From assembly GCF_036370855.1 (NCBI RefSeq), contig NC_088099.1:35379001-35443000 (forward strand): 64,000 bases of DNA. Direction: 5' to 3'. The notes under the pieces were generated by a model. It saw only the letters and a list, made by a program, of their open reading frames with translations. It did not search any database and was not told the DNA's origin. Below, in pieces: positions 36,881 to 48,302 of this stretch. Source of the DNA: Dromaius novaehollandiae. Its lineage: Eukaryota > Chordata > Aves > Casuariiformes > Dromaiidae. Each line of letters starts with the position of its first letter. The stretch's first letter is position 1. A program made the translations under genes and the position numbers.

Positions 36881-39800
36881 TTCCTGTACCAGAGAATTTT
36901 AGCTTGTAAATTTATCATGTAATAGACTGCTGCTGGAAATTTTGGGTATGACATGCCTAATGTCTTCTGTCTAATACACCTTCCTGTTGTATAAGTTAGA
37001 AATTCACTGAAGCTATAAATGGAGTTCAGGGAGCCTACATGCAGGGTGAATACCTTAATCATCAGGTAAAAGAATAAATCTCACTGTTTAACTGACAATG
37101 CACATTTTATACAATGTGGAGCAGAGACAAGAGTGAGAGTAAACAGCTGCTCTCAAGCACAGGAGGAATTTGTTCTTCCACTTTTGTGTGAATACTCTAC
37201 TGTAGATATCAGAATACAAGGGAACAGCGCCTATTTTTGGTCATGTAATGACAAGTTTTTTTTGATTATAAGCTCCCCTTGTAAACTGAATAGCAAGTAT
37301 CATGATCATTGTCAAAAACTGATGAAACTGGAGGCTAACAAAAGCTGCAACTCACACGTCAGTCATTTCATTTTTCCATTCCACTGGTAATTTTAACTAT
37401 ACGTAAATGTCATACACAGTTCACCAAACTGTTTCATTAATAATTCTAAACATAACTCAGTGAAATATATGAAAAATGCACCTGTCTATATATGTGTTTA
37501 GTTGAATTAGCTTTAAAAAGTATGTTTTGTTAGTCATCAATTATTACCCCAAATAGCGATGGTTCTATATAGGAAATAGTGAGGGTCCTTAAGGAAGTGA
37601 ACAGTAGTCCTGATTTGTAGTTAGCACAATGAAAACAACAGTTTTATTTAGTTGGAAAAATTTGCAACTCCATTGTTGGAGTCCAAAATACCTAATCTGT
37701 AATGCTGCTAAAAGGAAAAAACAGCTAATTCTCCCCCTTGTAGAAATTAGATATGCACTTCCTAATTTGAAGCATTTACCTAATTTAAATCTAACCTGTG
37801 AAATTTTTTTCTTCTTTCATTATAAGAACTTAAAATTATTTAGTATCTGATCTCATTAATGAATTACTAGACCTGGCTCAAACGTTTTTATATAGCAGGT
37901 AGAGGCTAATGGAGCAGTAGTATTTTCTGTAAAATATTCCTTTACCATAATGAGAGTTTTCCTTTTATTTATAGGAATGTAAACAGTGAATGTGTAAAAA
38001 ACATATCAACTGAGTTGTTGCCTAAAGTAACAAAAAGTGAATTTTTAAATATTCAGACTTAAGTAAAAAATGTAATTTAATGCAGACATTATGTACTTTT
38101 TTAAAGTTAATGTTCTCATAATAACATTAATTCTGTCTTCCTTCAGGTACTTTATTTGTTATACATATGCCTGTATGTATGCTGTTATATAATATACAAC
38201 TGATGAGGATGCCTATTAATGATCATGATCTTGAAAATCTGCTGAAATCTTCAAAATCATCTTTTCCAACGTTTTTTACGTTTAGGTCATCTTAATTAAA
38301 AAAAAAAAAGTTGGCAAAATACTCCTTTTGCTGTTTTCCAAGATATAAGGTTAGGTAACTTGTCTTCTGAGAAATAACATGAGAAACCTTTTGAGATACG
38401 ATGCTGCCATTTAAGTTTGTTAGTTGAATCTTTCCTCCTCTTTTTACTGTTTTGTAGTACACTGGCAAAAATATAACATTTTATATTATCAATCCATGTT
38501 TTTATGGAAGACTTGTATTTATCAGCCTTCTAATTCACTCGAGTAGCTTATAGGGTGTAGCAATTTCTGATAATAGGTACTTTTGTCTTTTGCAGACCAG
38601 GTGTATATCCTTTTATATTTGAAGGTGAAGTACTAATTTATTCTTCACTAGTAACATACTGTACTATAAATCTGATGATCTGTTTTAAGGCTTAAAGTAT
38701 TCAAAAAATGGTACCACTTTCGGTCTAGTGGATAAACCAACTCTTTTTTTGTATGCTGCTTGCTAGCAGAGGTGGTTATTTTATTGATGAATATGGAAAA
38801 AGTGTATAGTCCAGTGCTTTGTTCCATTCCTCTAATTTATGACACCAGTAATAATGAATGATGAATGAGATATCCAAAATATTAATAAATTATCTTAAGA
38901 GGTGTACTAAATCAAAGAGGAGGAGACTAAGAAATAATCTTATATAGTGCCTCTAAGAAAAGTAAGCTAATTCCAGAGTCATTTATTCAGCAGTATGCAA
39001 AAACCCAGAGAAATTTGTTGAAATTGAACTGCTATAGTTAGTATGATGTTAATATAACTCAGCATTCCAAATGTGCTGTTCTCTACACTTGGATCTCCAG
39101 CTTCAGGTGCCAAGAGATGTAAAGTATACAAAGTAAAATTATTCTTAAATATTTAAGTTAAAACGTTCAATCTAAGCGTGTTTAAAATAAAATGCAGCAA
39201 TTTTGTTCTTCACTGAGGATGCTTACATCCTCTTCATCTATCTACTAACAGGGTTGAAATTTGCGGCGGTTTTCTGCTGCAGTTTGCGTTTACTAACTTG
39301 ATGATACTGTGTGAAGTGTTCACTTGTTTTAAGGGAAACTACACACCCTTTCATTTTTTTAGCATCTGAGATTTCTGTAGTTTGCCCATTTGCATGCCAC
39401 CAGCAATAATTCCCCCAATGACATTGACATTAGCTATCTCAGCAGGAGTCTTTCACACATGGGAAGAGGCATTTGGGAGAGGGAGCATTTATGTGCCCTA
39501 CCCTAGGTAGGGAGCATCGAAGCAGTGGTCAGTTTTGTACAAACTGTTGCTGTTCTTATTAATCTATTTCTCAGATTAAATAATAAATGGAGTGAAAATT
39601 AGCCACCATTATAAAGTGCAGTGTAATCTAAGGGATGCAAAAAATAGCTGATGTTGGAAGAAGTAAAACATCCTGGAAGCTGTCTGTATTTTGTAAGGAT
39701 TTCCATATCACAAACTGTCTATGAATGTGGTTTTGTGATTGGTTTAGGTTGACCTATGTGTAGGCTTAGATCACCTTGTCATAAAAAGGAGCAATGCTTC

Positions 39801-41687
39801 TTTCCTTCTCCCTCTGTTCTCCTTTTTGGCATTTTCTTCCCATGCCTTGCACCATTGGTGGGGTTTGTGTGGCCATATGGAACTGGTCTGGCTGCTAGAT
39901 AATACATTTTTTTCTTTCTTGATGTTATGCAATGAGGTATGAAATCATTAAATGTTTAGCCGACTCCATACCAAAAACATTGTTAAGGCCATGTTTTCTA
40001 CATCAATGACAATGGAAAACCCTTATCCTTAATGATTTTTAATCAAACTGAAGCACCTTGGGATAGAGATAGCTAATGCCTCGGAAAGGTGACAGTCAAG
40101 CATAGGGGGACTCAATGTAGTCTGGTGTCAGCTTGGTGGATTTCTGGCATGGCTGCAAGACTAACATTTGGGTGAGGTTTCTTCCGCTTTCAGTTTCTTA
40201 ATATACAGGCACAAAGTAGACTCTCTACCTGGTTGAGCTCATGTTGATCCAATTTTCACCTTTTTCTCTCTCCTTTGTTTTCAAGAGCCTTGAGATTTTG
40301 TTCAAATTCTCTCATTGGTAGCCCAGTTCTATTAAATGTCCTTGTATTTTCCTCAGAATGGTAATGTCTGATAAATGCTTTGCTCTTTTAAGAACTGGTA
40401 TCTTAATATCAGTAACAAAATGTGATCAACCAGTATACTGACTTCCAACCCCAGCTTCTTTCAGTTCCTTCTGAGGAGAGAGGAAAATGGAAACTGATGA
40501 TTGAAAACCCAAGTTTCAAAGGAGATAATATCCCTTCAGTAATATGTAATGTTTTTAACATTTACTGAAGTAATGCTTTTGTAGTTGCACTGAATTTACC
40601 TACAGCAAAGAATTATACAAACACATAGTGCCTTCTATACTAAGTTTCTTATCCATTTCCATATTTATTTTCCACCTTAAAAATAGTGCAAAAGAACATC
40701 TTACCGTGCAGCAGGGCCAGTATAGTGAACACTGTTCTGTCATTGATGTCAATTTTGTTGTTGTGACAGAGATTATGCTGTCGGAGTTGGATACTAAGCC
40801 ACTTGTATAGAGCTTCTGGACTTTTTTTTCAGTTCTCCCTCTCATCATCCGCTTATAATTTCAGTGATCTAAACTGTCCATAGCGGTCTGGATGCTAGCA
40901 TCTATCACTGAGCTCCTCATAATGACTCCTGTTTGTCTTAGATTTGAAGCTGTGTTATTTTCTCGTGAATCTTTTTTTCCAGTTACATTATTTTCTCATT
41001 TCCCAGAATGCATTTAATTGCTATTCTTTCTACTCATAGCCTTAATTTAAGTTTTAACTGTATCTGGAATTTATTGTAATCTCAGTTCTTCACATAAAAG
41101 TCACCATCGGAAGGTGTCACCAGCTTGCTGTCTATTTTTTCCTCCTCTTGGTTTTTAATAAATACAGTGAATATTATTAGTCATATGCTACTTGTCATCA
41201 CTGAGCTTCTTCATGATGAGTGGTGTATTAACATACTTTTTTAAAATTGTGAGTTGTAAACAATAGTATTTTGTTTTCTTAATTTGTTTTCCCTTAGTCT
41301 AAGTTCAGGCAGCTTGGCAAAATGTTGATATCAATTCTAACGTAAACGGCTATGCTATACCTGTGAGTCAGATGAGCCCTGCTTTGGCTTAGTCAGCTCG
41401 TACTTATGCAGTTTTTTAATTTTACTTGTTTTTCTCCGTAGCTGAAGTGACCAAGTCTGTAATTTCTAATACTGTGGAGTCTGAAGAGAAGTGATAGACA
41501 TCAAACATTTTTAGTAACTAGGATTTATATCTAAGTGTATTAGGTGATTACACAACTAGTATATATATCCAACATAGGGCTGACGTAGGGCATCTCAGTG
41601 TATTTGTCTTTTTTTTTAATTTCCTGCTATTTTGTTACAATTATTTGTATTGGAGTTTCGCATGTAACTTTAAAATCTTTACTTCAG
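36881..41687. other. Intron-like DNA, nothing called
   Basis: AT-rich, with a pyrimidine-rich patch near 39790-39850. No paired exon signals or recognisable repeats were found. Confidence 0.55.
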
Positions 41688-41824
41688 TCTTGCCTCTCTC
41701 TTCGGTTGACACCTAACAACGCTATAGTCCGTCTCCAAGGTGGAGGTTATTTTGTAGCACAGCATTGTAATGAGCCACAGGGTTTTTGCTTTGATATCTA
41801 TGGAGTTAAAACTGCGAGATTCAG
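41688..41824 (+). other. Exon-like open segment, unrecognised
   Basis: A TTTACTTCAG acceptor ends at 41687 and a good donor ATTCAG|GTGAGA starts at 41825. The 137-nt segment is open in one frame (with NNAIVRLQGGGYFVAQHC and GFCFDIYGVKTARFR) and has several CpG sites, unlike its neighbours. The peptide matches no family I recognise. Duplicated 39-bp sequences just downstream suggest the whole 41.6-42.25 kb block may instead be an unidentified repeat. Confidence 0.3.
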
Positions 41825-41860
41825 GTGAGATGGGTTTCCCCATCCTGCCGACTCCAAAAT

Positions 41861-41899
41861 TTTCTCATTAGGTTCAGCATGAAATCAAGATCTTTTGAA
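41861..41899 (+). repeat. 39-bp direct repeat, copy A
   Basis: Starts TTTCTCATTAGGTTCAGCAT and ends CTTTTGAA. It differs from copy B at 6 of 39 positions, and the spacing is 164 bp. Confidence 0.75.
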
Positions 41900-42024
41900 C
41901 ACCAAGAGTTCTCACGAATAAGGGAAAGATTGAATTTATTTGTGTTATCAACAGTTGCCAAGTGCCTGACCTTAGATTAAGGAGAAACAATTAAGTAATG
42001 GAATCCTGTCATACATTTAATATG

Positions 42025-42063
42025 TTTCTCATTGTGTTCAGTGTGAAATCAGGACCTTTTGAA
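42025..42063 (+). repeat. 39-bp direct repeat, copy B
   Basis: Starts TTTCTCATTGTGTTCAGTGT and ends CTTTTGAA, pairing with copy A. Directly downstream, TTAGTGGTTAAGG (about 42094-42106) resembles a tRNA or MIR A box, and a donor-like CTGAG|GTGAGT lies near 42197. Confidence 0.7.
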
Positions 42064-44559
42064 AAAACAGAAATGTCAGTTAAACCCGGGAGTATTAGTG
42101 GTTAAGGTACCTGCTCAAGATCGCAGTAACCCAGCTTTACAGTTCCTCCTGTCTGTGATACATGACAGGAATGTGAATCAGCATTACCTGTCTGAGGTGA
42201 GTGCTCTGATGTCAGTGCTGCTTTTCTGGAGTATGTATCTCAACATCTCATAATGGGTACATTTTACTTGCAATTAATTGGAGTAGACAACCAAAAACAG
42301 ATTAGTAGCAGAGATTTATGGTGCTCACCTGGATAAAAGATAAATAGGCTTAATACCTCATTTAGTTATTTATATAAAATAGAAAAATTGTGTTCTTCAG
42401 AAATTAAAATATCTATGTTGGTATTAAAATACACTGATAAAGGAATGGGGCAGCTGATGTTTTACAAAAATTAAAGCATATACCTGCAGTCCAATGACAG
42501 TTAAGGCCTAAACTGGGAGAGCACTTAATTGTGGAATAAGACATGATCTGATCTTTTTGAGAGTAAGTTGTGATATTCACTTTATTTTATATGACTATCC
42601 TGAAAGAACAGCCCAGCATTAATTCTGTAAGACTATGACTGCAGACTCTGTGAACTTATAAAGTAGTCCTTTTGTGTGCAGATTTGTGCAATTCATAATT
42701 TGGAATTTGAAGCTCCAGTAATTAGGGCATGTGAAGTAAACATGTAATTGGAAAGAATCATTCTTTAGCAATGTAAAGAAATAAGACTGATTCCTCTGTT
42801 GCCATCACAAAAAGTATTACTGAACGCTTTGGCCTTAAAACCTTCTTTACTGCAGAAAGTGTATTACTTGAGAAATAACGCTCTTAACTTTAGGGCTGTA
42901 CTTTATCATGTATATGACATTTGAGAGCTTATTAAGAATCAAGAGTTATGACATTAAGGTTCTTCAAAAAAGGGGAAAGAGCCTTACGTAGCAAAATGTA
43001 AATATGAAATAATTATAAATTAATTCTTCACCTAGTCCATTTATTTAAGCAGTATTAATGTTTTATCATTTCTTTTTAATAGAAAACGCAATGTTTAAAT
43101 AATGTGATAATTGTATTTTTGAACACAATAGAACAGTGTCTTTAATTGGAAAATCAGATTTTGCTACCAAAATAAAGATCTCATAGTTGGGAATAGTTCC
43201 AGGTTAGCATCTTATGGAGGAGTCTGTGGTGAATACTGCATATCAGTCTGATAAAGGGTTAATGGTGAAAACTGATACAAATTTTATCTTTTTATAAATC
43301 AATGGGTTAGTAAAAATGTGGGCTTACTGTTGATCATTAGAATACAAAACTATCTGTTGAAATCAATTAACATGCATATCTGATGACTGATTGTATAAAT
43401 ACGAAAGTCAAATAATTGTAATCGTTAACCATGGCTTCAGGTCATACGAGTTGTCAGCTCAAAAAAAACTAGAGGAGAAGGAGGTTGATTTGCATATATT
43501 TAATGTGGCATGCTGTACATGTGGGAATTTGAGATAAACCTCTGCTAGTAATCTGCTTGTTTTTATCTAAAAATCGACTAGGAAATGTGGATCATAACAG
43601 CCAAGTGAGTTCTGTGTTGTATTGATAGCAGTTGATTCAGTACTTTGGAGTTTGACATTTTACTATATATTTTAATATGTTAAAATTGTTATTTTACTAA
43701 GAGACAGTTGGAAGAAGCTGGTTAAAGAATTTATTTGAGAAATATTCAAAGTTCTTGCCAGAAGCATACTCGGAACTATACTGTAACTGTTTATAAGACT
43801 GGATTACTTTTAAAGTTTTTAGTTAGACTTGCACAGTATGTATCACAAGCACTTTTATTTCTTTTTATGATAAAAGAAAAATCAGTAAGACGGGTAATAG
43901 AAATACAATAAAAATTCTAAAGGAATACTGTCCTAAGTCACAAGAGTGTCTTTCTATGTGAAGTGGACCAAACAGGTAATTTTTAATTTAATTGATGAAT
44001 TGTAATAAATAGAGGGAAGGAAAGTGTGGCAAAGTGGAGTGAGGCTTCTGGCCTTGGAAGGGTTTGCATACTATTTAAGTTCCTGAATAGAATAAATCAT
44101 TGCAATCAAAATTTTTTTTCGTGTGGAATGCAAAATACTCCATGTAGCTCGTAACAGTTCAAAGAGTCCTTGGAATTGGAGGCGCAGTCAGGAATCGGAA
44201 CCTTACGTTACCTGTATTAAGTACATGTCTGTCTAGCATCTCCTTGTCCCTATTTTTCTGCTTCTGAACATTTAAAAACATTTATTTTTCTGTCCTAAAT
44301 TTTGAAATAGTTACCCCTTTCTAAAGTTTCCTTTGGTTACTATGTATTTCATGAGTTTTCAAGTAGGAGTAGCAACAATATATGTCCTTTGATCTAATTA
44401 GTACCTGCAGACTAAGAAATTCACTGTTGATGGCAGTGTTAAAAGGTAGAGAGGAGAGCAGGAGGTCTTATTGCTCAATGCTTTTTACTGTGAGCCTTAT
44501 TTATGATTTCGCCACTGTAAAGATTTAAAGTTAGTCCTTGGTACATATGTGGTACAATG
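42064..44559. other. Intron-like DNA, no exon called
   Basis: Apart from the A-box-like and donor-like sites close to its left end, nothing is supported. Confidence 0.5.
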
Positions 44560-44900
44560 CAGTTCCTTGCGTTATTACCCAAGTTAGTTTGAGTACTGGC
44601 AGCAACCCGTCCTCCTTTTTGTAGCAGTCTGCTTCGCAGCCTGAGTACAGTACCGCACTCACGCAACTGCTCTATTTCTGGTTTCCTTGGTCTGTAAAAT
44701 ACACTGGAATGGCACTGTATTTTGCTTTAGCCTTCCATTGACCAGTGTTTTGCATGCATTGTTGAGGAAAGGCAGGCAATGTATTGTGTTTCTCGGTGTA
44801 GGGAGAAGAGAACCGGCTGGCCGAACTGAGGGAAGGACTCAAACTCAGTTTCTGTGCTTTACCTCCTGTCCAGGGCGGAGTTCGCGTTTGATTGTGGAAG
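44560..44900. other. CpG-richer patch in intron-like DNA
   Basis: CpG sites in TTGCGTT, CCCGTCC, TTCGCAG, ACCGCACTCACGC, AACCGGCTGGCCG and GGCGGAGTTCGCG contrast with the surroundings. Open frames exist on both strands (minus 44475-44666, plus 44687-44971), with no known domain or paired splice sites. It may be a diverged repeat or a regulatory element. Confidence 0.35.
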
Positions 44901-46838
44901 ACACAAAGGTGTCTGTTTCTCAGGTCATTGGCTGTATCACCTTCTGTCTGAAGTGTCCTTTCTTTAAATAATTTACGTGTCTATTTAAGCAGAGAATGGT
45001 GGCCCTCTAACTGGCAAAAAAAGTACTACTGTGAGGTCAGTTCTGGAGTCATACACACAAAGCCAAAATTAAACAAACATTACGGTAATTAAAAACCAAA
45101 GAAGATTTTAAAAGGGAAAAAAAAACATTTTTAAGACATTGGTCACTGTAGTTATGCTTTTAGTTCTACTGTAACTCAGAAGTGAAATATCACTTTCCTA
45201 CCAGAGGCTGCCAAGCTGGAGATGAATGAAAATGATCCATGACTTAGTGATACTTTCTACAGAAAGTCTGATTCCAAAATCTCAGGATCATTCCTGAGCC
45301 ATTGTTTGTCCCAGTAATCCTTAAAATCTTTTAATGTATGAAGGGTATATAGTACTTTTTCAAGGATCCATTACTTTAAAAAGAAGGGTGTGGGATATTT
45401 GTGATTTGTGTTTGGAGAGTGCAGGCGGGAGTGAAGTGTCATTCTCAAAACACAGATCTCGGTAGTAAAAGAGAATGCCATAGCAGAAAATGTGCTCTCG
45501 TTTGTCCCACTTCCAAAAAATATCTTCTGAGAAAGGAGTGCCTCAGATTCCTTAAAATATTATGCAAGTTTTTTGTACTGTTGTGTTTCGGGGCTTGCAA
45601 TATTATTAGCTCAAAAGGGAGATATGCTTTTTCATGATGACTATATTTAGCCAGGAGGAATAGTCCTTTTTAAAGCAAATTGAAATGAGTGTATGAGAGT
45701 GTGAAATTATCAGCAGTGCTGGTGCACATTTACATTACTTCTACATACTCTTTTGAATGACCACACAACAGAACAAGTACTTCATTTCCACTGTGTTGAT
45801 TTTTCTTGACAAAACATGGCAGTCTATCCAAAGGAGGGTGTTTAGCCAAGATAAATATAAAATTTATGATTAAGCAAAGTGTTTCCTTATTATAATCCCT
45901 AAAGAGAATTTGAGACTTGTTAAATAAAATGTGCCAAGGTAGTTTTAAGAGTAAATTGTCCTTTATACTTTTAAATGCTGAAATACAATAAAACCATCCC
46001 CATTTGAGATCTTATCAGCCGAAACAACGCTGCTTACTGACTTCCTTTGAACCAAATGTCAAAAAAACATGTATATATACAACATATAGTTGTATAGTAA
46101 CTTCAGGTTTGATGCATTCATTCAATATTGCAAGCCTGTATAGAGATCAAGAACCCATATCAGTGATGTGGCTTGTAAAACTGCATCTCACTCCTTCCTG
46201 TAATGTGTGTTATGGAAGGAAGCAAATAAACCTCCTTTTAGACAGTACAGATAAAAATTGATAATGTGATTACACTTCTGGCACATTTCTTTAAATGCTG
46301 TATTTACAGAATACCACTTTGAAGAAAACTGTGGTGACTGTCAATATGTTTCATTAAAATAAATAGGGAATGTAAACTGATTCAGGAGATCAGTGAGTTT
46401 TGACCTTTGTGGTGTCAGTGTTGGCTTTGGAGTGCAGTGTTCTAATTAAATTGTGAATGTACTTAGATAGTGGATATTAAATGGTCTCGTATTTTTTCAA
46501 GGACTATGAACTTCGAAAATCAAGGATAACATTAGATGTCAGCCAAGTATTTTGTCCTTCTCATGGTTTGTCTTTACATCTGAATTAGTGCCAATTTGCA
46601 CAGATTGTGTGTCAGCTTAAATACAAGAAACAGGCCTCAGTCTGCTTGAACTCATTCCACCAAAGACTTCTAAAAACTTGTGGTAGTCTGCAAACTATAA
46701 TGGTTGTTTCACATTAAGTTTCTTTGTAGAATTATAAAACAGCTTTTCTTGTGCTTTCAAATAAGATGTTGTCATCCACTAATGAATGAGATACCATCTG
46801 TAATAATTAAGGTTATTCTACTTGTTTTCCCCCTGCAG
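44901..46838. other. Intron-like DNA, nothing called
   Basis: AT-rich. It ends with the strong acceptor of the 46839 exon candidate. Confidence 0.55.
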
Positions 46839-46900
46839 CAAAACTTCTGAAGGTTTGCAGAAGATAGTAGGAGAACCACCAAAAAGGCTATTGCAGTATT
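46839..46900 (+). CDS. Candidate short exon in the long intron
   Basis: The best paired splice signals in the downstream half: acceptor TTGTTTTCCCCCTGCAG ending at 46838 and consensus donor GTAAGT at 46901. The 62-nt segment is open in only one frame, starting after one base, and reads KTSEGLQKIVGEPPKRLLQY with one trailing base. The peptide is plausible, but I cannot assign a family, and 20 codons can be open by chance. It may equally be a non-coding alternative 5' exon of the gene starting at the CpG island. A run of 17 G begins 18 bases into the following intron, a position where G-runs often help donor recognition. Confidence 0.4.
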
Positions 46901-46918
46901 GTAAGTACTACACTTGCC

Positions 46919-46935
46919 GGGGGGGGGGGGGGGGG
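46919..46935 (+). repeat. Poly(G) run, 17 G
   Basis: Uninterrupted G run, 19-35 bases downstream of the 46900/46901 exon-intron border. Possibly an intronic splicing enhancer bound by hnRNP H/F (inference), or a simple repeat. Confidence 0.9.
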
Positions 46936-47270
46936 AAGTGAATTAAGAATGTTGAAAGATTTTCATTTTTTGGGGGAAAAATGTGCTACATAAAGGGATT
47001 ACATGTAAAATACAGAGCAGGATGTATTGTAGCCATCATGTTAATAATTTACAAGGAAAAAAACTGCAGTCTTGTAAAATCTAAAATTGTATCCTTGTGC
47101 AGTGTGATCAGGAATTTACCAATAGCAGTGAAAAATATTTCTGTATCCACCAAAGATTGATCTAGTTTATATACATTTGTTTATTTAAAACTATCAGAAT
47201 TTAGAAAATCATTGTAGTTTTGCAGGTTTGTCATTTGTTTTAGTGACTTATTGTTTAGGTTATTTTGCAG

Positions 47271-47345
47271 AATTATTTATTTGCTGATTTATTTATGTAT
47301 TTCATTATTTATTTATTTGATTATTTAGTAAATTATTTATCTGAT
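47271..47345 (+). repeat. ATTTA-rich low-complexity tract
   Basis: Many ATTTA pentamers and TTATTTATT-like nonamers in about 75 bases. It resembles an AU-rich element if transcribed, but no 3' UTR context is visible. A decayed (ATTT)n repeat is the simpler reading. Confidence 0.7.
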
Positions 47346-48222
47346 GAATTATTAATACATCTTCATGACATGCTTTAAATTATTTATAACTTAATTTTGA
47401 GTTTATTGCTTTTCGACGCTGCATTGTTACTGACTAGTTTTGATTTTTTTTTCTCTTTCTTGGTTCTTGAAAATTAAAGTACTAGCTCTAAGGCAAAATA
47501 TATTCTTTGCAGAATCCATAGATGGTTTTCAGTAAAGTAATTTACCATGTGGATACTAATTTTGTTTAGTTTTATATTGCTTAATATTGCTTTTCTACTT
47601 ATTTAGCTTTTGCTTCTATTATTTCATAGGTGTGTCAAGATCAAATGAGTGACCTTTAAGGAACAAGGATAAATGTTTATTTTAAAATGTATAGAAACAG
47701 AGTCATTCTGTTTTCCCATTGTTAATTACTCTTTAATTAGTCTTAAAGTTTGCAACAGATATTTTTGTCAAAATAAAAAGGATGCTTTTTAATGAGCCTC
47801 TTGATAGCTGAACTAATTGAACTACATTCAACTTCTGCTAATAAAATAATAGAATTGTATTAATAATTCTTGTGGAGAGTTCCTTCTTACTAGCAAAGTT
47901 TTCAATATATGGGGAGGAATGATGGTATCTTTAGATACATGTCGAAGGAGATCTGTGTCAGAGTGACAGATGAGTTACGTTTTTTTTTCCCCCCACTGCT
48001 TTTTTGCATGCATAGGAATTTATAAGCTTCAAAAATTCAGCATCTCTGTGTTGTTAGATGTAAACTACTGTTATGTTCTGTGTTCACAAAGAAATCATTC
48101 TTACCTCACAGCATATTGTTGCAAAGCCTGTTGTTGCATTGCTGTCTTCTGCCAATTAAAAAGGTCTGCAATCTAGTCTTTTTCTCTGAAGAGTCTTGAA
48201 TAAATGCATAAAAACAATGTAA

Positions 48223-48302
48223 GGGGTCAAATTCAGGCTTCATATATAAGCACTAGCTCCGTGGAGTTTGAAACAGGTACCTCAGATCAGAATTTGACTC
48301 AG
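48223..48302. repeat. Degraded palindromic MITE-like element
   Basis: GGGGTCAAATTCAGGC at the left, a partly self-complementary centre TAGCTCCGTGGAGTT, and CTCAGATCAGAATTTGACTC at the right. This is the layout of reptile/bird palindromic elements with GGTCAAATTCAG ends and a CTCCATTGA..TCAATGGAG centre (from memory). Diverged. Confidence 0.45.

Noticed and set aside
40055..40100. L2-like 3' end (GAAGCACCTTGGGATAGAG...)
   Set aside because: Only a short partial resemblance to the AAGCGCTTTGGGATC motif; not enough to call.
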